Of a stretch of DNA of 64,000 nucleotides, positions 26,952 through 37,057 are shown in pieces. How positions within the stretch are numbered: position 1 is the first letter of the stretch; each line of letters starts with the position of its first letter. The notes beneath the pieces were generated by a model. It saw nothing but the letters and a program-made list of their open reading frames with translations, was not told the DNA's origin and did no database searches. Source of the stretch: Euzebyella marina (GTDB lineage: Bacteria; Bacteroidota; Bacteroidia; Flavobacteriales; Flavobacteriaceae); the NCBI RefSeq assembly GCF_014855515.1, contig NZ_JACYFK010000001.1, forward strand, positions 1,922,001 to 1,986,000, given 5' to 3'. Made by a program: the position numbers and the translations under genes.

Positions 26952-28433
26952 TTAGCTATGGTTCTTTTTCAGGTTGTAAATAAACATACCACTCATTATC
27001 AATATGAATAGGGCAAAGGGCAATGAGGTGATGATAAGAAGTTTTTGTACGGCAATAAGCACATCTATTTCGGGTTTGGCATCTCCTAAGAGTAAAAGTG
27101 CCATCGTTGCCAATAGTATAAAGACCGACCAAACAAGTCGATGTTTTTTATCTGGTTCTTTCTTACCCTTATCTGTAAACATACTTAAAACGAAAACCGC
27201 CGAATCTACCGATGTGACCAAAAAGCTAATTAAAAGAAATATGGTAATGAAATTTAGAAAAGTAGCCATCGGGTAGTTTTCAAAGAAAATAAAGAGTGAT
27301 GAGAAAATATTGTCGAATTCCCCATTATAACTTCCCCATGCTTCGATGGCCTGAAAAGCTGAAGATCCAAATGCCGAAAACCAAAAGAAGGTTCCTAATG
27401 ACGGTAAAATCAATACACCTAAAATCAATTGCCGAAGAGTTCGCCCTTTCGATATTCGAGCAATAAATATGCCCGTAAAGGGCGCCCAAGCCAGCCAAAA
27501 TGCCCAATAGTAGAAAGTCCAATCCGTTAGAAAAGCTATTCCCGGATTATACTCTCCGTAAGCTATACTCATGGGGATAAAATCTAAAATGTAATGGCCC
27601 GTTGCTATTACAAATGATTTTAATATGTGCGCTATGTCGCTCGTGAAAAAGATAAAAAGGAGAATGCAAAGGGTAACCAAAATATTGATTTTAGAAATCA
27701 CCTTGATTCCCTTGTTCAATCCTTGCCAAGCAGAGTAAAAGGCAATGGCAGATACCAAAAGTGTCAATAACAAAGTTACAGAAAGGCCAAAAGAAGCCTT
27801 GAAGATATGATTAAGCCCGCCCTTAATTTGAGTGGTTCCTAAACCTATGGCAGCAATCAGACCAAAAACTGTGGTCACAATCGTGACAACGTCAATACCT
27901 GCCCTAAATTTTTTACTGGCCCTATTTTCAAAGACGCTACTACTTATTCTAACCTTTCTGTTTTGCCTAAAAAGGGCATAACCGACAACCACTGCAAAAA
28001 GGCCATAGAATGCCCAAGCGGTGAAACCCCATTGATAGAAGGTAAATTCGAGAGCCAGAATATCTGCTGATAATTGTGAACTGTACGGCGGGTTCTGTTG
28101 CATGTAAACCGGTTCTTGAACCGCCCTCAAAAGTATACCAGCACCCATGCCCGCACTATAAAGCATCGCTGACCATGCCCATAGACTATGTTCAGGTCGG
28201 GAGTTCTCTTTGCCCAATCTTATTTTTCCGTAAGGAGAAACGGCAACCGCCAAGAGAAGAACAACACAAGCCAGACCTAAATAAAGATAGAAATAGCCAA
28301 AATAGTTACGAACCCATAGAGAAGTTGTTTCAATAGTTTCGTAGGCAGACTCGGTGAAAATAAAGACCCATACGGTAAAAAGAAGCAGAATGCCAGTAGA
28401 GATGGTCAGTAATCTGTTCTTTATAAGCTCCAT
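26952..28433 (-). CDS. BCCT family transporter (betaine/choline/carnitine type)
   Basis: A 493-residue inner-membrane protein with about twelve hydrophobic segments. Family marks are SLWAWSAMLYSAGMGAGILL near residue 90, TFYQWGFTAWAFYGL near 135, and DWTFYYWAFWLAWAPFTGIFIARISKGRTLRQ near 310, which includes the aromatic substrate box. BCCT carriers take up quaternary ammonium compounds, often as osmoprotectants. It is the last gene of the operon 30338-28440-26952, starting 6 bases after the SDR gene ends. Confidence 0.9.
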   Translation of the reverse strand: MELIKNRLLTISTGILLLFTVWVFIFTESAYETIETTSLWVRNYFGYFYLYLGLACVVLLLAVAVSPYGKIRLGKENSRPEHSLWAWSAMLYSAGMGAGILLRAVQEPVYMQQNPPYSSQLSADILALEFTFYQWGFTAWAFYGLFAVVVGYALFRQNRKVRISSSVFENRASKKFRAGIDVVTIVTTVFGLIAAIGLGTTQIKGGLNHIFKASFGLSVTLLLTLLVSAIAFYSAWQGLNKGIKVISKINILVTLCILLFIFFTSDIAHILKSFVIATGHYILDFIPMSIAYGEYNPGIAFLTDWTFYYWAFWLAWAPFTGIFIARISKGRTLRQLILGVLILPSLGTFFWFSAFGSSAFQAIEAWGSYNGEFDNIFSSLFIFFENYPMATFLNFITIFLLISFLVTSVDSAVFVLSMFTDKGKKEPDKKHRLVWSVFILLATMALLLLGDAKPEIDVLIAVQKLLIITSLPFALFILIMSGMFIYNLKKNHS

Positions 28434-28439
28434 TCGTAG

Positions 28440-29876
28440 TTAACTTCCATTGGTAGGCGTCTTGGCAATATTACGAATCATACCGCCAAAGATAAAATAA
28501 TGAAAGGGGAGAAGGCTGTACCAATACAACCGGCCCTTGAGGCCACGTGGTCTAAAGGTAGCCGTTTGATAAAGTATGTTTTTTTCAATCTTGAATTCAA
28601 GCCATGCTTCTCCAGGAAGTTTCATTTCCGCGAACAATAATAATCGTCTAGCCTCCCTGTCGGCCAAAAGAACCCTCCAAAAATCAAGCGAATCGCCTGC
28701 GAACATTCTATCGGGATGTGTTCGCCCACGTCTCAAACCGACTCCTCCCGAAAGTTTATCCAGAAAACCCCGTACCTTCCATAGCCAGTTGCCGTAGTAC
28801 CAGCCATTATCTCCGCCAATTTTCCAAATATTATCCAGTACCTCTTTTGGATTATCCACAGCTATTTTCTGCTTATCGGTGAGAACACCGTATTGAGGTA
28901 CCTGAATGTATTTCTCCAAGCCTTTTCTGAACCTACCGCTTATCATACTGTCTTTCCAGCTACTGATAACCAAGTTTTGTTCTATTTTTTTGAAGGCTAG
29001 GTCGATGGCTTCGCGATACGTGTGCGTGCGAATATTAAGAAGCTCTTGTAATCTTCGGTCTTTGGCGATGACCTCTATTTTCATGCTGTCGACCAGGTTC
29101 ATGGCCAATTTGTAAGAAGTAGAGGTTACAAAATAGAGCCAATAACTCGATAGTTTTGGTGTCATAACGGGCACCGTCAAAATATAATTCTTAAAACCCC
29201 GTACCTCTGCATATTGTTCTAGCATGTCTTTATAACTGAGAACATCTGGGCCAGCAATATCAAAGGAATCGTCATACGTTTCTTCATTGCCCAAGACCCC
29301 CACTAAGAATACGATGATATCTCGTATGGCGATGGGTTGCGTTTTCGTAAGCACCCATTTAGGTGTTATCATTACAGGTAGTTTTTCGCATAGGTCCCTG
29401 ATAATTTCAAAACTTGAACTGCCCGAACCCACTATAATACCGGCTCTTAGAACTGTTAATGCGAAAGGGCCCTTGTATAAAATGTTCTCTACATTTTTAC
29501 GGGATTCTAAATGCCTCGATAACTTATCCTCATTTACGATGCCACTTAGATAAATGACCTGTTTGACCTGGGTCTGCGACATGTATTTATTGAAATTTCT
29601 AGCCGTTTTGGCCTCCATGTCGCTAAAATCTTTGGTCGAGGCACTCATCGAATGAATGAGAAAGTAAGCGACATCAATATCTTTCGGAATCTTTTTGGGA
29701 ATGACTTCTTGAAGAAAATCAATTTCTAATACTTCAATTTGAGACCTTATTTCTGGGGCGACTGAAAAACGGCTCTCATCACGTACCGTACAAATAACGT
29801 CGTGCCCGTCTTCCAACAGTTGCGGAAGCAGTCGCATACCTATATAACCGTTTGCGCCGGTAAGCAGTATTTTCAT
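28440..29876 (-). CDS. SDR-type NAD(P)-binding protein with DUF2867 domain
   Basis: A 478-residue two-part protein. Residues 1-280 form an atypical short-chain dehydrogenase/NmrA-like Rossmann domain, with the nucleotide loop LLTGANGYIGMRLLP and VLRAGIIVGSGSSSFE. Residues ~330-478 are the DUF2867 domain, with WLWKVRGFLDKLSGGVGLRRGR and RPRGLKGRLYWYSLLPFHYFIF. Similar fusions are widespread in Bacteroidota without known function. It sits between an unknown protein and a BCCT transporter in one operon. Confidence 0.88.
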   Translation of the reverse strand: MKILLTGANGYIGMRLLPQLLEDGHDVICTVRDESRFSVAPEIRSQIEVLEIDFLQEVIPKKIPKDIDVAYFLIHSMSASTKDFSDMEAKTARNFNKYMSQTQVKQVIYLSGIVNEDKLSRHLESRKNVENILYKGPFALTVLRAGIIVGSGSSSFEIIRDLCEKLPVMITPKWVLTKTQPIAIRDIIVFLVGVLGNEETYDDSFDIAGPDVLSYKDMLEQYAEVRGFKNYILTVPVMTPKLSSYWLYFVTSTSYKLAMNLVDSMKIEVIAKDRRLQELLNIRTHTYREAIDLAFKKIEQNLVISSWKDSMISGRFRKGLEKYIQVPQYGVLTDKQKIAVDNPKEVLDNIWKIGGDNGWYYGNWLWKVRGFLDKLSGGVGLRRGRTHPDRMFAGDSLDFWRVLLADREARRLLLFAEMKLPGEAWLEFKIEKNILYQTATFRPRGLKGRLYWYSLLPFHYFIFGGMIRNIAKTPTNGS

Positions 29877-29912
29877 TTTCTATCGTGCTACCTTATTAAA
29901 CGCACAACATTT

Positions 29913-30338
29913 CTAGAGGTCTTCTATAGTAGTAGGGGCATTATCAACTTTGTAATCTAAAAGCTTTTTGAAAAACTTTTGAACAGCTTTAGTTTCGGCA
30001 TTTACCTTTATAAAGTGATGGTCTTTATGAATTGAATAAATACCTAAATCGCCTTTATAGACGGTTAATTTGTAAAAAGGAATGACCAGGGCATAGGTTT
30101 CTAACAAAGAACGGAAACGCACTATGATTCCGGAGGGTCTCAATTCAATGTTGCACTGGTCACGGTTATTATCTAAAATCAACAGGTTTCTAATGCCTGT
30201 GCTTGTTTCGGTAATGAAAAGTCGAGGTGATCCGATTCCGCCCAACGCCCAACGTTGTTTCAAAGAAAAAGGTTTGCCCACCAACAGATCAATCTTGCGG
30301 GTCATTTCCTTATCCGAGTAAGAAACGTTGAGAAGCAT
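29913..30338 (-). CDS. conserved hypothetical protein
   Basis: A 141-residue protein with no signal peptide or membrane segment and no domain I recognise. It has beta-rich stretches (FITETSTGIRNLLIL, ELRPSGIIVRFRSL, YALVIPFYKLTVY) that suggest a compact PH-like or barrel fold; this is only an impression. It is the first gene of the operon leading to the DUF2867 protein and the BCCT carrier, with its own -7 element upstream. Confidence 0.8.
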   Translation of the reverse strand: MLLNVSYSDKEMTRKIDLLVGKPFSLKQRWALGGIGSPRLFITETSTGIRNLLILDNNRDQCNIELRPSGIIVRFRSLLETYALVIPFYKLTVYKGDLGIYSIHKDHHFIKVNAETKAVQKFFKKLLDYKVDNAPTTIEDL

Positions 30339-30387
30339 AGTTAGAACCTTTATTTGGTGTTTATGGGCAATTTGAAAAATTACAGTA

Positions 30388-30395
30388 CAAAATTA
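30388..30395 (-). promoter_or_regulatory. -7 element of the unknown-DUF2867-BCCT operon
   Basis: The minus strand reads TAATTTTG, matching TAnnTTTG, about 50 bases before the ATG at 30338. The argS promoter lies 80 bases away facing the other direction. Confidence 0.5.
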
Positions 30396-30473
30396 CTCAA
30401 AAGGCTTCTTAATCGGTTGACTGTTTGGCAATATATATGAACGCTTACGCACCTGTAAAGTATAAAATTTGAT

Positions 30474-30481
30474 TAATTTTG
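30474..30481 (+). promoter_or_regulatory. argS promoter -7 element
   Basis: TAATTTTG matches TAnnTTTG and ends 23 bases before the argS ATG at 30505. The in-frame TTG at 30469 precedes it, which rules that codon out as the start if this promoter is used. Confidence 0.6.
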
Positions 30482-30504
30482 CAGCCTTATATACGCAAAG
30501 TCAA

Positions 30505-32289
30505 ATGGGCATTGAATCAATTTTAGAGATAAAGGTTAAAGAGGCTGTGGCCGAATTATTTTCAACTGAACTACCTCAAGTAGAATTTCAGCCTACCCGT
30601 AAAGATTTTGAGGGAGATGTGACCGTGGTGGTTTTTCCGATGCTGCGTTATGTTAAGGGAAACCCGGCGCAAATTGGAGAGCAGATAGGGGAGTATCTAA
30701 AGGAGAAAGTAGATGAGGTCTCAGGATTCAATGTCATTAAAGGATTTTTAAACCTTGTCATCGGTAATCAATTTTACACCAATCAATTTGATGAGATAGC
30801 CTCTTCCGAAAACTATGGTATTGCCTCAAAATTGAGTAACGAGGCGGTTATGGTAGAATATTCTTCGCCAAATACCAATAAACCTTTGCACCTTGGGCAT
30901 GTCAGGAACAATCTTTTGGGCTATTCCGTGGCCGAAATATTAAAGGCTGCCGGTAAAAAAGTATATAAAACTCAAATTATCAATGATAGGGGCATTCATA
31001 TTTGCAAAAGTATGCTCGCCTGGAAACGTTTTGGAAATCAGGAAACGCCGGAAACATCTGGTCTGAAGGGAGATAAACTCGTAGGCAATTATTATGTTGC
31101 TTTTGATAAGGCCTATAAAAAGCAAATTGAAGATTTGGTCACCCAAGGGGTCGATAAAAAAATGGCGGAAAAAGAAGCGCCTATTCTTTTGGAAGCCCAA
31201 GAAATGCTTCAGAAATGGGAAGCTGGTGATGAAGAAGTCGTCTCACTTTGGAAAACGATGAACTCGTGGGTTTATGAAGGCTTTGCCGAAACCTATAAAA
31301 ATATGGGAGTCGATTTCGATACGCTCTATTATGAAAGTGATACGTATCTTTTAGGAAAGGATGTCGTTGCAGACGGACTTACTAGAGGGGTCTTCTTCAA
31401 AAAGGAAGATGGTAGTGTTTGGATCGACCTTACTGATGAGGGGCTTGATGAAAAAATTGTCTTAAGGTCAGATGGCACTGCCGTATATATGACCCAAGAT
31501 ATCGGAACAGCAATTCAGAGAGTCAAAGATTATCCAGATGTCGGCGGTATGGTTTATACCGTTGGTAACGAACAAGATTATCACTTCAAGGTTCTGTTCT
31601 TAATTTTAAAGAAGTTGGGTTATTCTTGGTCTAGTAATCTATTTCATCTTAGCTATGGCATGGTCGATTTGCCTAGCGGAAAGATGAAGAGTAGAGAAGG
31701 TACCGTGGTTGATGCCGACGATTTAATGAATGAAATGGCCCAGACCGCTGGAGAAATAGCCGAAGAACTGGGTAAACTCGAAGACTATTCTGAAGAACAA
31801 AAACTAGGGCTTTACCACATGATAGGTCTGGGGGCATTGAAATATTACATTCTGAAAGTAGACCCTAAAAAACGCATTTTGTTCAACCCTGAAGAATCTG
31901 TAGATTTTCAAGGTAATACAGGGCCCTTTATTCAATACACCTATGCCCGCATTCAATCAATTTTGCGAAAGGCGGAAGAAATTGGGGCCTCGGGTGAAGG
32001 TGCTGCAAAGATTACAGACCTCCATCCCAAAGAAAAGGAGCTTATCAAACAATTGATGCTTTACCCGGAAACGATTCAATTGGCCGCTGAAAATTACAGC
32101 CCAGCATTGATTGCCAATTACACATATGATTTGGTGAAAGAGTTTAACTCGTTCTATCAGCAAGTCTCGATTTTAGGAGAGTCTGATGAGAACCAAAGAT
32201 TTTTTAGAATTCAACTATCTAGAAAGGTAGGCGAGGTAATCGAATCGGCCTTTAAATTACTCGGTATAGGGGTGCCTGATAGAATGTAA
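30505..32289 (+). CDS. argS: arginyl-tRNA synthetase
   Basis: A 594-residue class I aminoacyl-tRNA synthetase that charges tRNA-Arg. The N-terminal Add-1 domain precedes the HIGH-type motif in SPNTNKPLHLGHVRNN, and the KMSKS-type loop reads SGKMKSREG. The C-terminal anticodon-binding domain ends with AFKLLGIGVPDRM, the usual ArgS terminus. The start at ATG 30505 gives MGIESILEIKVKEAV and normal length. Confidence 0.97.
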   Translation: MGIESILEIKVKEAVAELFSTELPQVEFQPTRKDFEGDVTVVVFPMLRYVKGNPAQIGEQIGEYLKEKVDEVSGFNVIKGFLNLVIGNQFYTNQFDEIASSENYGIASKLSNEAVMVEYSSPNTNKPLHLGHVRNNLLGYSVAEILKAAGKKVYKTQIINDRGIHICKSMLAWKRFGNQETPETSGLKGDKLVGNYYVAFDKAYKKQIEDLVTQGVDKKMAEKEAPILLEAQEMLQKWEAGDEEVVSLWKTMNSWVYEGFAETYKNMGVDFDTLYYESDTYLLGKDVVADGLTRGVFFKKEDGSVWIDLTDEGLDEKIVLRSDGTAVYMTQDIGTAIQRVKDYPDVGGMVYTVGNEQDYHFKVLFLILKKLGYSWSSNLFHLSYGMVDLPSGKMKSREGTVVDADDLMNEMAQTAGEIAEELGKLEDYSEEQKLGLYHMIGLGALKYYILKVDPKKRILFNPEESVDFQGNTGPFIQYTYARIQSILRKAEEIGASGEGAAKITDLHPKEKELIKQLMLYPETIQLAAENYSPALIANYTYDLVKEFNSFYQQVSILGESDENQRFFRIQLSRKVGEVIESAFKLLGIGVPDRM

Positions 32290-32337
32290 ATAGAGCATTG
32301 GCAGCATGTTCAAATTTTATCGTTAGGAAGAGGGACT

Positions 32338-32961
32338 TTAACGCTTTCTGCCCACAAACCGAATTACAGAACCCTTTCCGTTGTGATAAGCTCCTTCACT
32401 AAGTTCTATTTCTGTTTCTTCAAGAATGATTGCTTCGAAGTCATGAAAATCAGACCTTATTTCCTCGATTGAAAAAAGAGATTCAAGATTTCTTGGTCCG
32501 CCTACTTTCGGATTGGCTTCCCGATAGGGCAAGTGGTTTTTTCCAAAGGCCTCCAGAATTATGTGCCCACCCTTTTTGACCAGATTACCAATAATTTGAT
32601 GGTACTCCGACTTTATTTCCGCAGGAAAATGGGCGTATATCAGTCCAACCGCATCAAAACTATTTTCTTTATATCCCAAATCGGGAAGTTGGCCCAAACG
32701 GTAGTCTAAAGAAACATCATGACTTTTAGCCAAATGAAAAGCCTTTTTTTGGCCTTCTTCACTTATGTCAAAAGCATGGGACTCCCATGCGTTCGTGGCG
32801 GCATATATAGCATTACGACCTTCTCCTTCAGCAGCAAACAATATACTGCCAGGGTTGAGTTCATCTAATTGTTCTTTTAGAAAAACATTGGGTTCAGTGC
32901 CAAAGGCATATGCCTTTTGACTGTATCGTTCATTCCATTTTTTTTGCCACGGATCGTTCAT
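32338..32961 (-). CDS. class I SAM-dependent methyltransferase (TehB-like)
   Basis: A 207-residue methyltransferase. It begins WQKKWNERYSQKAYAFGTEPN, a pattern shared with TehB/thiopurine-type enzymes. The SAM loop is GSILFAAEGEGRNAIYAA (motif I), the acidic ribose ligand is AFDISEEG, and GLIYAHFPAE lies at motif IV. The substrate is unknown. It converges with argS and is a single gene. Confidence 0.88.
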   Translation of the reverse strand: MNDPWQKKWNERYSQKAYAFGTEPNVFLKEQLDELNPGSILFAAEGEGRNAIYAATNAWESHAFDISEEGQKKAFHLAKSHDVSLDYRLGQLPDLGYKENSFDAVGLIYAHFPAEIKSEYHQIIGNLVKKGGHIILEAFGKNHLPYREANPKVGGPRNLESLFSIEEIRSDFHDFEAIILEETEIELSEGAYHNGKGSVIRFVGRKR

Positions 32962-33013
32962 TATAATTTTTGCTTTTGATTGAAATTTATAATTATCATA
33001 GTTATCGTAATTA

Positions 33014-35536
33014 CTAAAACCTTACTCTAAAACTGGCATTTGGGGTTATACCCAATGAGGTTGTACTGATAGTTTCTATTTCGTTCTCTTCATTTAATTG
33101 ATAGTAGGTATTGAGAATATTTTTACGACTGGTAATGTTGAGTACTGAAATACCCGCTGAAGCCTTTAGCGATCTAGATAGGTCGAACTGATAGATTACC
33201 GATGCATCGGCCCTTAAATATTCTGGCAGTCGGCTGCTATTCGGGGTATTATAATTGATTCTATTCGGAAAAAAGGTAGAATCTATGGGGTCAGAAGCAT
33301 CGGGTTCGGTGAAAGGTCTGCCACTTCTATAATTTAGGCCAACGCCAAATTTCAATTGATTTAGATTGTAGGTGCCCGCAAAAGTGGCTGTGTGCCGTAT
33401 ATCAAGGTTGTTCGGAAACTCGGGAGGAAGCACTTCGTCGAACCTATAATTGTTCAGGTTGTAGGTATAGCTTGCCCAGATACTGTAGATGTCGGTTTTT
33501 CTGTTAATGAGAAATTCCAACCCCTTTACTTCATATTCACCAATTTCGCCATTAAACTGGTTTTGATTCTGAAAACCTTGTGTAGAAGTGCTGATGCCTT
33601 CGACCAGCTTATAAAAAGCTTCTGCACCCACATAGAAATTTTGAGCATCATAATTAAAACCGAAAGACCCTTGTTTGCTTTTGGTAACGGGCAAGGTTTC
33701 TCCATCTGAGACGATCCATCTTCGTTTTTCAATACCCAAAAAGTTTTGCTCAAGATCAAGGATTTGGTTGGTAGCCTGGCTTTTAAATTCACCCAAAGCT
33801 TGAATTTTAAATTCCCTGGTAATGGAATAATTCATGCTGAATCTCGGTTCAGGAATAAACTTTTTAAAACTATTCGGGTTCTCGAGATAATTAAGGCGCA
33901 CGCCACCCCGTAAAAATAGTTTTTGGTTTTCTGAGCGGTACTGAGCCTCACTGAACAGGGCACTGCTTCGAACCACATTTCGAACATTGCTTTGAAATGG
34001 CGGTTGGGTAACATCGGTAGTATTACTAATGCCTGTTTCGGTATATTGAACACCATTTGACCATTGAAAGAAATCGTTCGGGCTATAATCTGCACTTAGC
34101 TTTGCTGACAATTCTTCTACCTCGTTGTTCTGAAAAAGTACTTGAAGTGCATTGGAAGTTATGTTTTTGGCGCCTAATTCATATCGTGTGTAGTAGGTGC
34201 TTAAATTACTGGTCAAAACATCGTTCCAATTACTCTGCCAGCTACCACCGAAAGAAAGGTTGGTCTGGTCAAGTGAACTTTGGGTTTTTTCGTTCGACTC
34301 CATTTCCGTTTCCGAATAGTCCAATAAGTTATTTATGTTAATGAAACTAAACCTGATTTTTTGTGAGTCGTTCAGGTTATAAAGTAATTTTCCCGTAAAA
34401 TCATAGAAGTAAAAATTACCATCTTGCGAAACTTCATTATCATCAAAAACCCTAGTAAAGAATTTTTCATAAGTAGGGGTTGAAATAAGGTCTGTTATCG
34501 ACCTTCTGGCCGAAAACTGAACGGCCAGTTTGTCAGAAATAGGAACATGTGCATAGGCGTCGCCACCTATGAGGTTGATACCGGCACCCCCATATAACTG
34601 GTCTTCGATATTGTCTTTCGTACGTATGTCTATAATTCCGCTAACCCCGTCGCCGTATCTTGAACTGGTTCCGTTTTTTATTAATGTTACTTCATCCGTC
34701 AGATAAGGGTTGAAGGCAGAAATAAGACCGAAAAAATGCCCCGATTGATACATTTTTATACCATCCCATAAAATCAAATTTTGGTCGTTGCTTCCTCCTC
34801 TGATATTTATATCAGATACGGTTTCATCAACACTTTCTATGCCTGGTAGAGCTTGTACGGTTTGAAGTACGTCGGGTTCGATAAGACCTGGTAAAACCCC
34901 GAATTCTTCACTGTTTATCTGAAAACTGCCATCGGTCTGTTTTATAATCCCCTTGGTCAAGAATTCGTAAACAACTACTTCTTCCAATTGTTGATAAAAT
35001 TGACTTAATAATAGGGTTTTGCAGGGCTGGTCGTGAGTAAGGTCTGAAGCAGCTACGATGAGGTTCTTATAACCAAGATATGATATTCTAAGTACCGCAT
35101 CTTTTGGTACGTTCTCGATATAAAAACCTCCGTTTTCATCAGTAACCTTAAAAATTTTGCTACTGAGAACTTCAACGGTTGCTCCCATTACAGTGTTCTG
35201 CTCAAAATTATCTAAAACCGTGGCACATATATTAAGCGTTTCCTTTAAGCTTAACGCATAGTAGCGCTCACTGAGTTTTTGAATCTTAAGTTGGGTCTTA
35301 GACTCAATATAGGTGAGAATTTCATCAAGATCTTCAAAGTTGGAAGGGGCTATTTGCTTTTGGTTGATTTGCTCATCGGCATACGAGAATTTAACCTCAA
35401 AAGTCTGCTCGAGTTCTTGCAGATAATCACTCAGGCGTATTTGAGCACCTGCCTCTTGGCCCAAAAAGGAGGTTGGATTTAAGAAAAGAAAAAGGCTAAG
35501 GCAAAAAAGAAAATATAAACGGATTTTATTCGCCAT
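33014..35536 (-). CDS. TonB-dependent outer-membrane receptor with STN signalling domain (FecA-type)
   Basis: An 840-residue outer-membrane receptor. It has a signal peptide (to about residue 26), an STN domain (about 30-82) that contacts a FecR-type anti-sigma factor, a carboxypeptidase-regulatory-like domain (about 98-180), a plug (about 210-305), and a beta-barrel ending in the outer-membrane signal Phe (SFRVRF). Such receptors import siderophores, metals or glycans and report ligand to the cell. The start overlaps the end of the FecR gene by 11 bases. The ligand is unknown. Confidence 0.93.
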   Translation of the reverse strand: MANKIRLYFLFCLSLFLFLNPTSFLGQEAGAQIRLSDYLQELEQTFEVKFSYADEQINQKQIAPSNFEDLDEILTYIESKTQLKIQKLSERYYALSLKETLNICATVLDNFEQNTVMGATVEVLSSKIFKVTDENGGFYIENVPKDAVLRISYLGYKNLIVAASDLTHDQPCKTLLLSQFYQQLEEVVVYEFLTKGIIKQTDGSFQINSEEFGVLPGLIEPDVLQTVQALPGIESVDETVSDINIRGGSNDQNLILWDGIKMYQSGHFFGLISAFNPYLTDEVTLIKNGTSSRYGDGVSGIIDIRTKDNIEDQLYGGAGINLIGGDAYAHVPISDKLAVQFSARRSITDLISTPTYEKFFTRVFDDNEVSQDGNFYFYDFTGKLLYNLNDSQKIRFSFININNLLDYSETEMESNEKTQSSLDQTNLSFGGSWQSNWNDVLTSNLSTYYTRYELGAKNITSNALQVLFQNNEVEELSAKLSADYSPNDFFQWSNGVQYTETGISNTTDVTQPPFQSNVRNVVRSSALFSEAQYRSENQKLFLRGGVRLNYLENPNSFKKFIPEPRFSMNYSITREFKIQALGEFKSQATNQILDLEQNFLGIEKRRWIVSDGETLPVTKSKQGSFGFNYDAQNFYVGAEAFYKLVEGISTSTQGFQNQNQFNGEIGEYEVKGLEFLINRKTDIYSIWASYTYNLNNYRFDEVLPPEFPNNLDIRHTATFAGTYNLNQLKFGVGLNYRSGRPFTEPDASDPIDSTFFPNRINYNTPNSSRLPEYLRADASVIYQFDLSRSLKASAGISVLNITSRKNILNTYYQLNEENEIETISTTSLGITPNASFRVRF

Positions 35537-36428
35537 AGAAGAGCACTTTGCCGCCCTCTAATTTAAACTTTATTTGTGAAGGAACACTGATGCTTTTTAA
35601 GGCAAGGTCTTTATCGGTATGGGTAAAGGTGCCGGTGAACAATTGATCGGTATCAATATTGTTCACTTCAATTTCAATATTATACTGTCTTTCGAACTCA
35701 GCTAAAACGTATTTTAGCGGTACACTGTTAAAAGTGCTTTCATCGTTTAGCCAAGAGGGTTTTTGTGTTATGGTGTTACCAGTCTCAACTATTTGGCCCT
35801 CTAGTACCTTGAATGAATCGCCGGCAGACAGATTCTTTTCGACTTTCTTGAAATTTACGTTCACCATGCCTTCATAGCAAGTAACTTCAAAGACCCCATC
35901 ACGTTGTATTACATTAAACTGTGTGCCTAGAACAGATACATCTCCGGCCTTCGTATTCACCGTAAATTTTTGACCTTTGGCCACTTTGAAGAAAGCCTCT
36001 CCCTTTAAATCAATTTTTCGATTGTCTTTCCAATTACTTTCACTGTAAGAAATATGTGAATCGGCATTAAGTATTACTATTGATTCATCGGGCAACACCA
36101 ATTCTTTGTTCTGGGCAAAGCCGGTATCGATTGTAGTGTCAAGGGTTTTTAGGTATAAAAACGCACCGAACATAATAATTGCGGCTACCGCAGCTACGCG
36201 TAAGAAATTCTTGAACGGGTTCAGTCGTACCACCCTAGGCTCGGTCAAGGTCTTTCGGTTATTGATGGCCTCTAGTGCCTTATCGCTATCAAAATCAGGA
36301 CCTTCAAGATTTTCGGAAGCTTCTAAAATTCGCACATAGGTGGCATATTGGTCAGAATTCTTAAATTCTTCCAATTCAGAAGGCGTTAATTCACCGTTCA
36401 ACCATTTTGCCAAATAATTCTCTTGCAT
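35526..36428 (-). CDS. FecR-family anti-sigma factor
   Basis: A 300-residue single-pass inner-membrane protein. The cytosolic part (1-70) begins YLAKWLNGELTPSELEEF, the membrane segment is at about 75-93, and the periplasmic FecR domain has ELVLPDESIVILNADSHISY, GEAFFKVAKGQKFTVNTKAG and VLGTQFNV. The C-terminal STN-interacting part contains PLKYVLAEFERQYNIEIE. It should hold the ECF sigma factor until the receptor signals. Gene order sigma, FecR, receptor is the classic arrangement. Confidence 0.94.
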   Translation of the reverse strand: MQENYLAKWLNGELTPSELEEFKNSDQYATYVRILEASENLEGPDFDSDKALEAINNRKTLTEPRVVRLNPFKNFLRVAAVAAIIMFGAFLYLKTLDTTIDTGFAQNKELVLPDESIVILNADSHISYSESNWKDNRKIDLKGEAFFKVAKGQKFTVNTKAGDVSVLGTQFNVIQRDGVFEVTCYEGMVNVNFKKVEKNLSAGDSFKVLEGQIVETGNTITQKPSWLNDESTFNSVPLKYVLAEFERQYNIEIEVNNIDTDQLFTGTFTHTDKDLALKSISVPSQIKFKLEGGKVLFYGE

Positions 36429-36528
36429 TTTTTTAGCTTATATGCTGTATAACAATCAACTATGATAAAACCCTACTTTTGCTATTTTATTATGTGTTTA
36501 TTTCAGAGACGGCCTTTACAGCCATTGT

Positions 36529-37041
36529 CTAAATACCATCTATTTTATCTCGTAAGGTCTTGAGTGCCAAATGCATTCTCTTTTCTATTGCTTTCACGCT
36601 AACGCCTTCCATTTCAGCTATTTCTGCATACTTTTTTCCATCGATTCGATTCAATAAGAAGGTGGTTCTTTGGTTTTCAGGAAGGCTTTCAAGCGCCCTA
36701 TCGAGCTTTTCTTTGAATTGAGTCTCCTCCATAATAAATTCGGGAGTTTCATTGGTCGTTTTGGCGCTTTTGTCAGCATACTTCAACCGAATCTTTTCGG
36801 CCTTGATAACGTTGAGGTATAAATTGTTGGCAACTTTATAAACGAATGATTTTGCCTTTTCGGGGGGTACCTTTGAACAGTTTTCCCATAGTTTTACAAA
36901 AGCCTCTTGAACTGCATCATAGGCTTTTTCCTCATTACCGAATTTATAATATATATAGTTAAAGATCGTTTTTGAATTAGCCGTGAAAATTGAGCCGAAT
37001 ACCTGCTCGTTACAAACATTATCAGTCTTTTCGATATTCAA
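36529..37041 (-). CDS. ECF RNA polymerase sigma factor (FecI-like)
   Basis: An extracytoplasmic-function sigma factor. Region 2 is KTIFNYIYYKFGNEEKAYDAVQEAFVKLWENC and region 4 is LESLPENQRTTFLLNRIDGKKYAEIAEMEGVSVKAIEKRMHLAL. I place the start at TTG 37041 (170 residues), because a -7 element TATCTTTG lies just upstream at 37058-37065. An ATG at 37134 would give 201 residues with an N-terminal part unlike the family, overlapping that promoter. It should direct transcription of the FecR-receptor genes. Confidence 0.85.
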   Translation of the reverse strand: MNIEKTDNVCNEQVFGSIFTANSKTIFNYIYYKFGNEEKAYDAVQEAFVKLWENCSKVPPEKAKSFVYKVANNLYLNVIKAEKIRLKYADKSAKTTNETPEFIMEETQFKEKLDRALESLPENQRTTFLLNRIDGKKYAEIAEMEGVSVKAIEKRMHLALKTLRDKIDGI

Positions 37042-37057
37042 GAGAGTCGGTTTTTTC

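Noticed and set aside
26876-26983. 35-residue plus-strand frame overlapping the end of the BCCT gene
   Set aside because: It lies near the MarR sites but has no promoter element and no feature beyond an open frame; its tail is antisense to the BCCT gene. Possibly a peptide or gene remnant; not supported.
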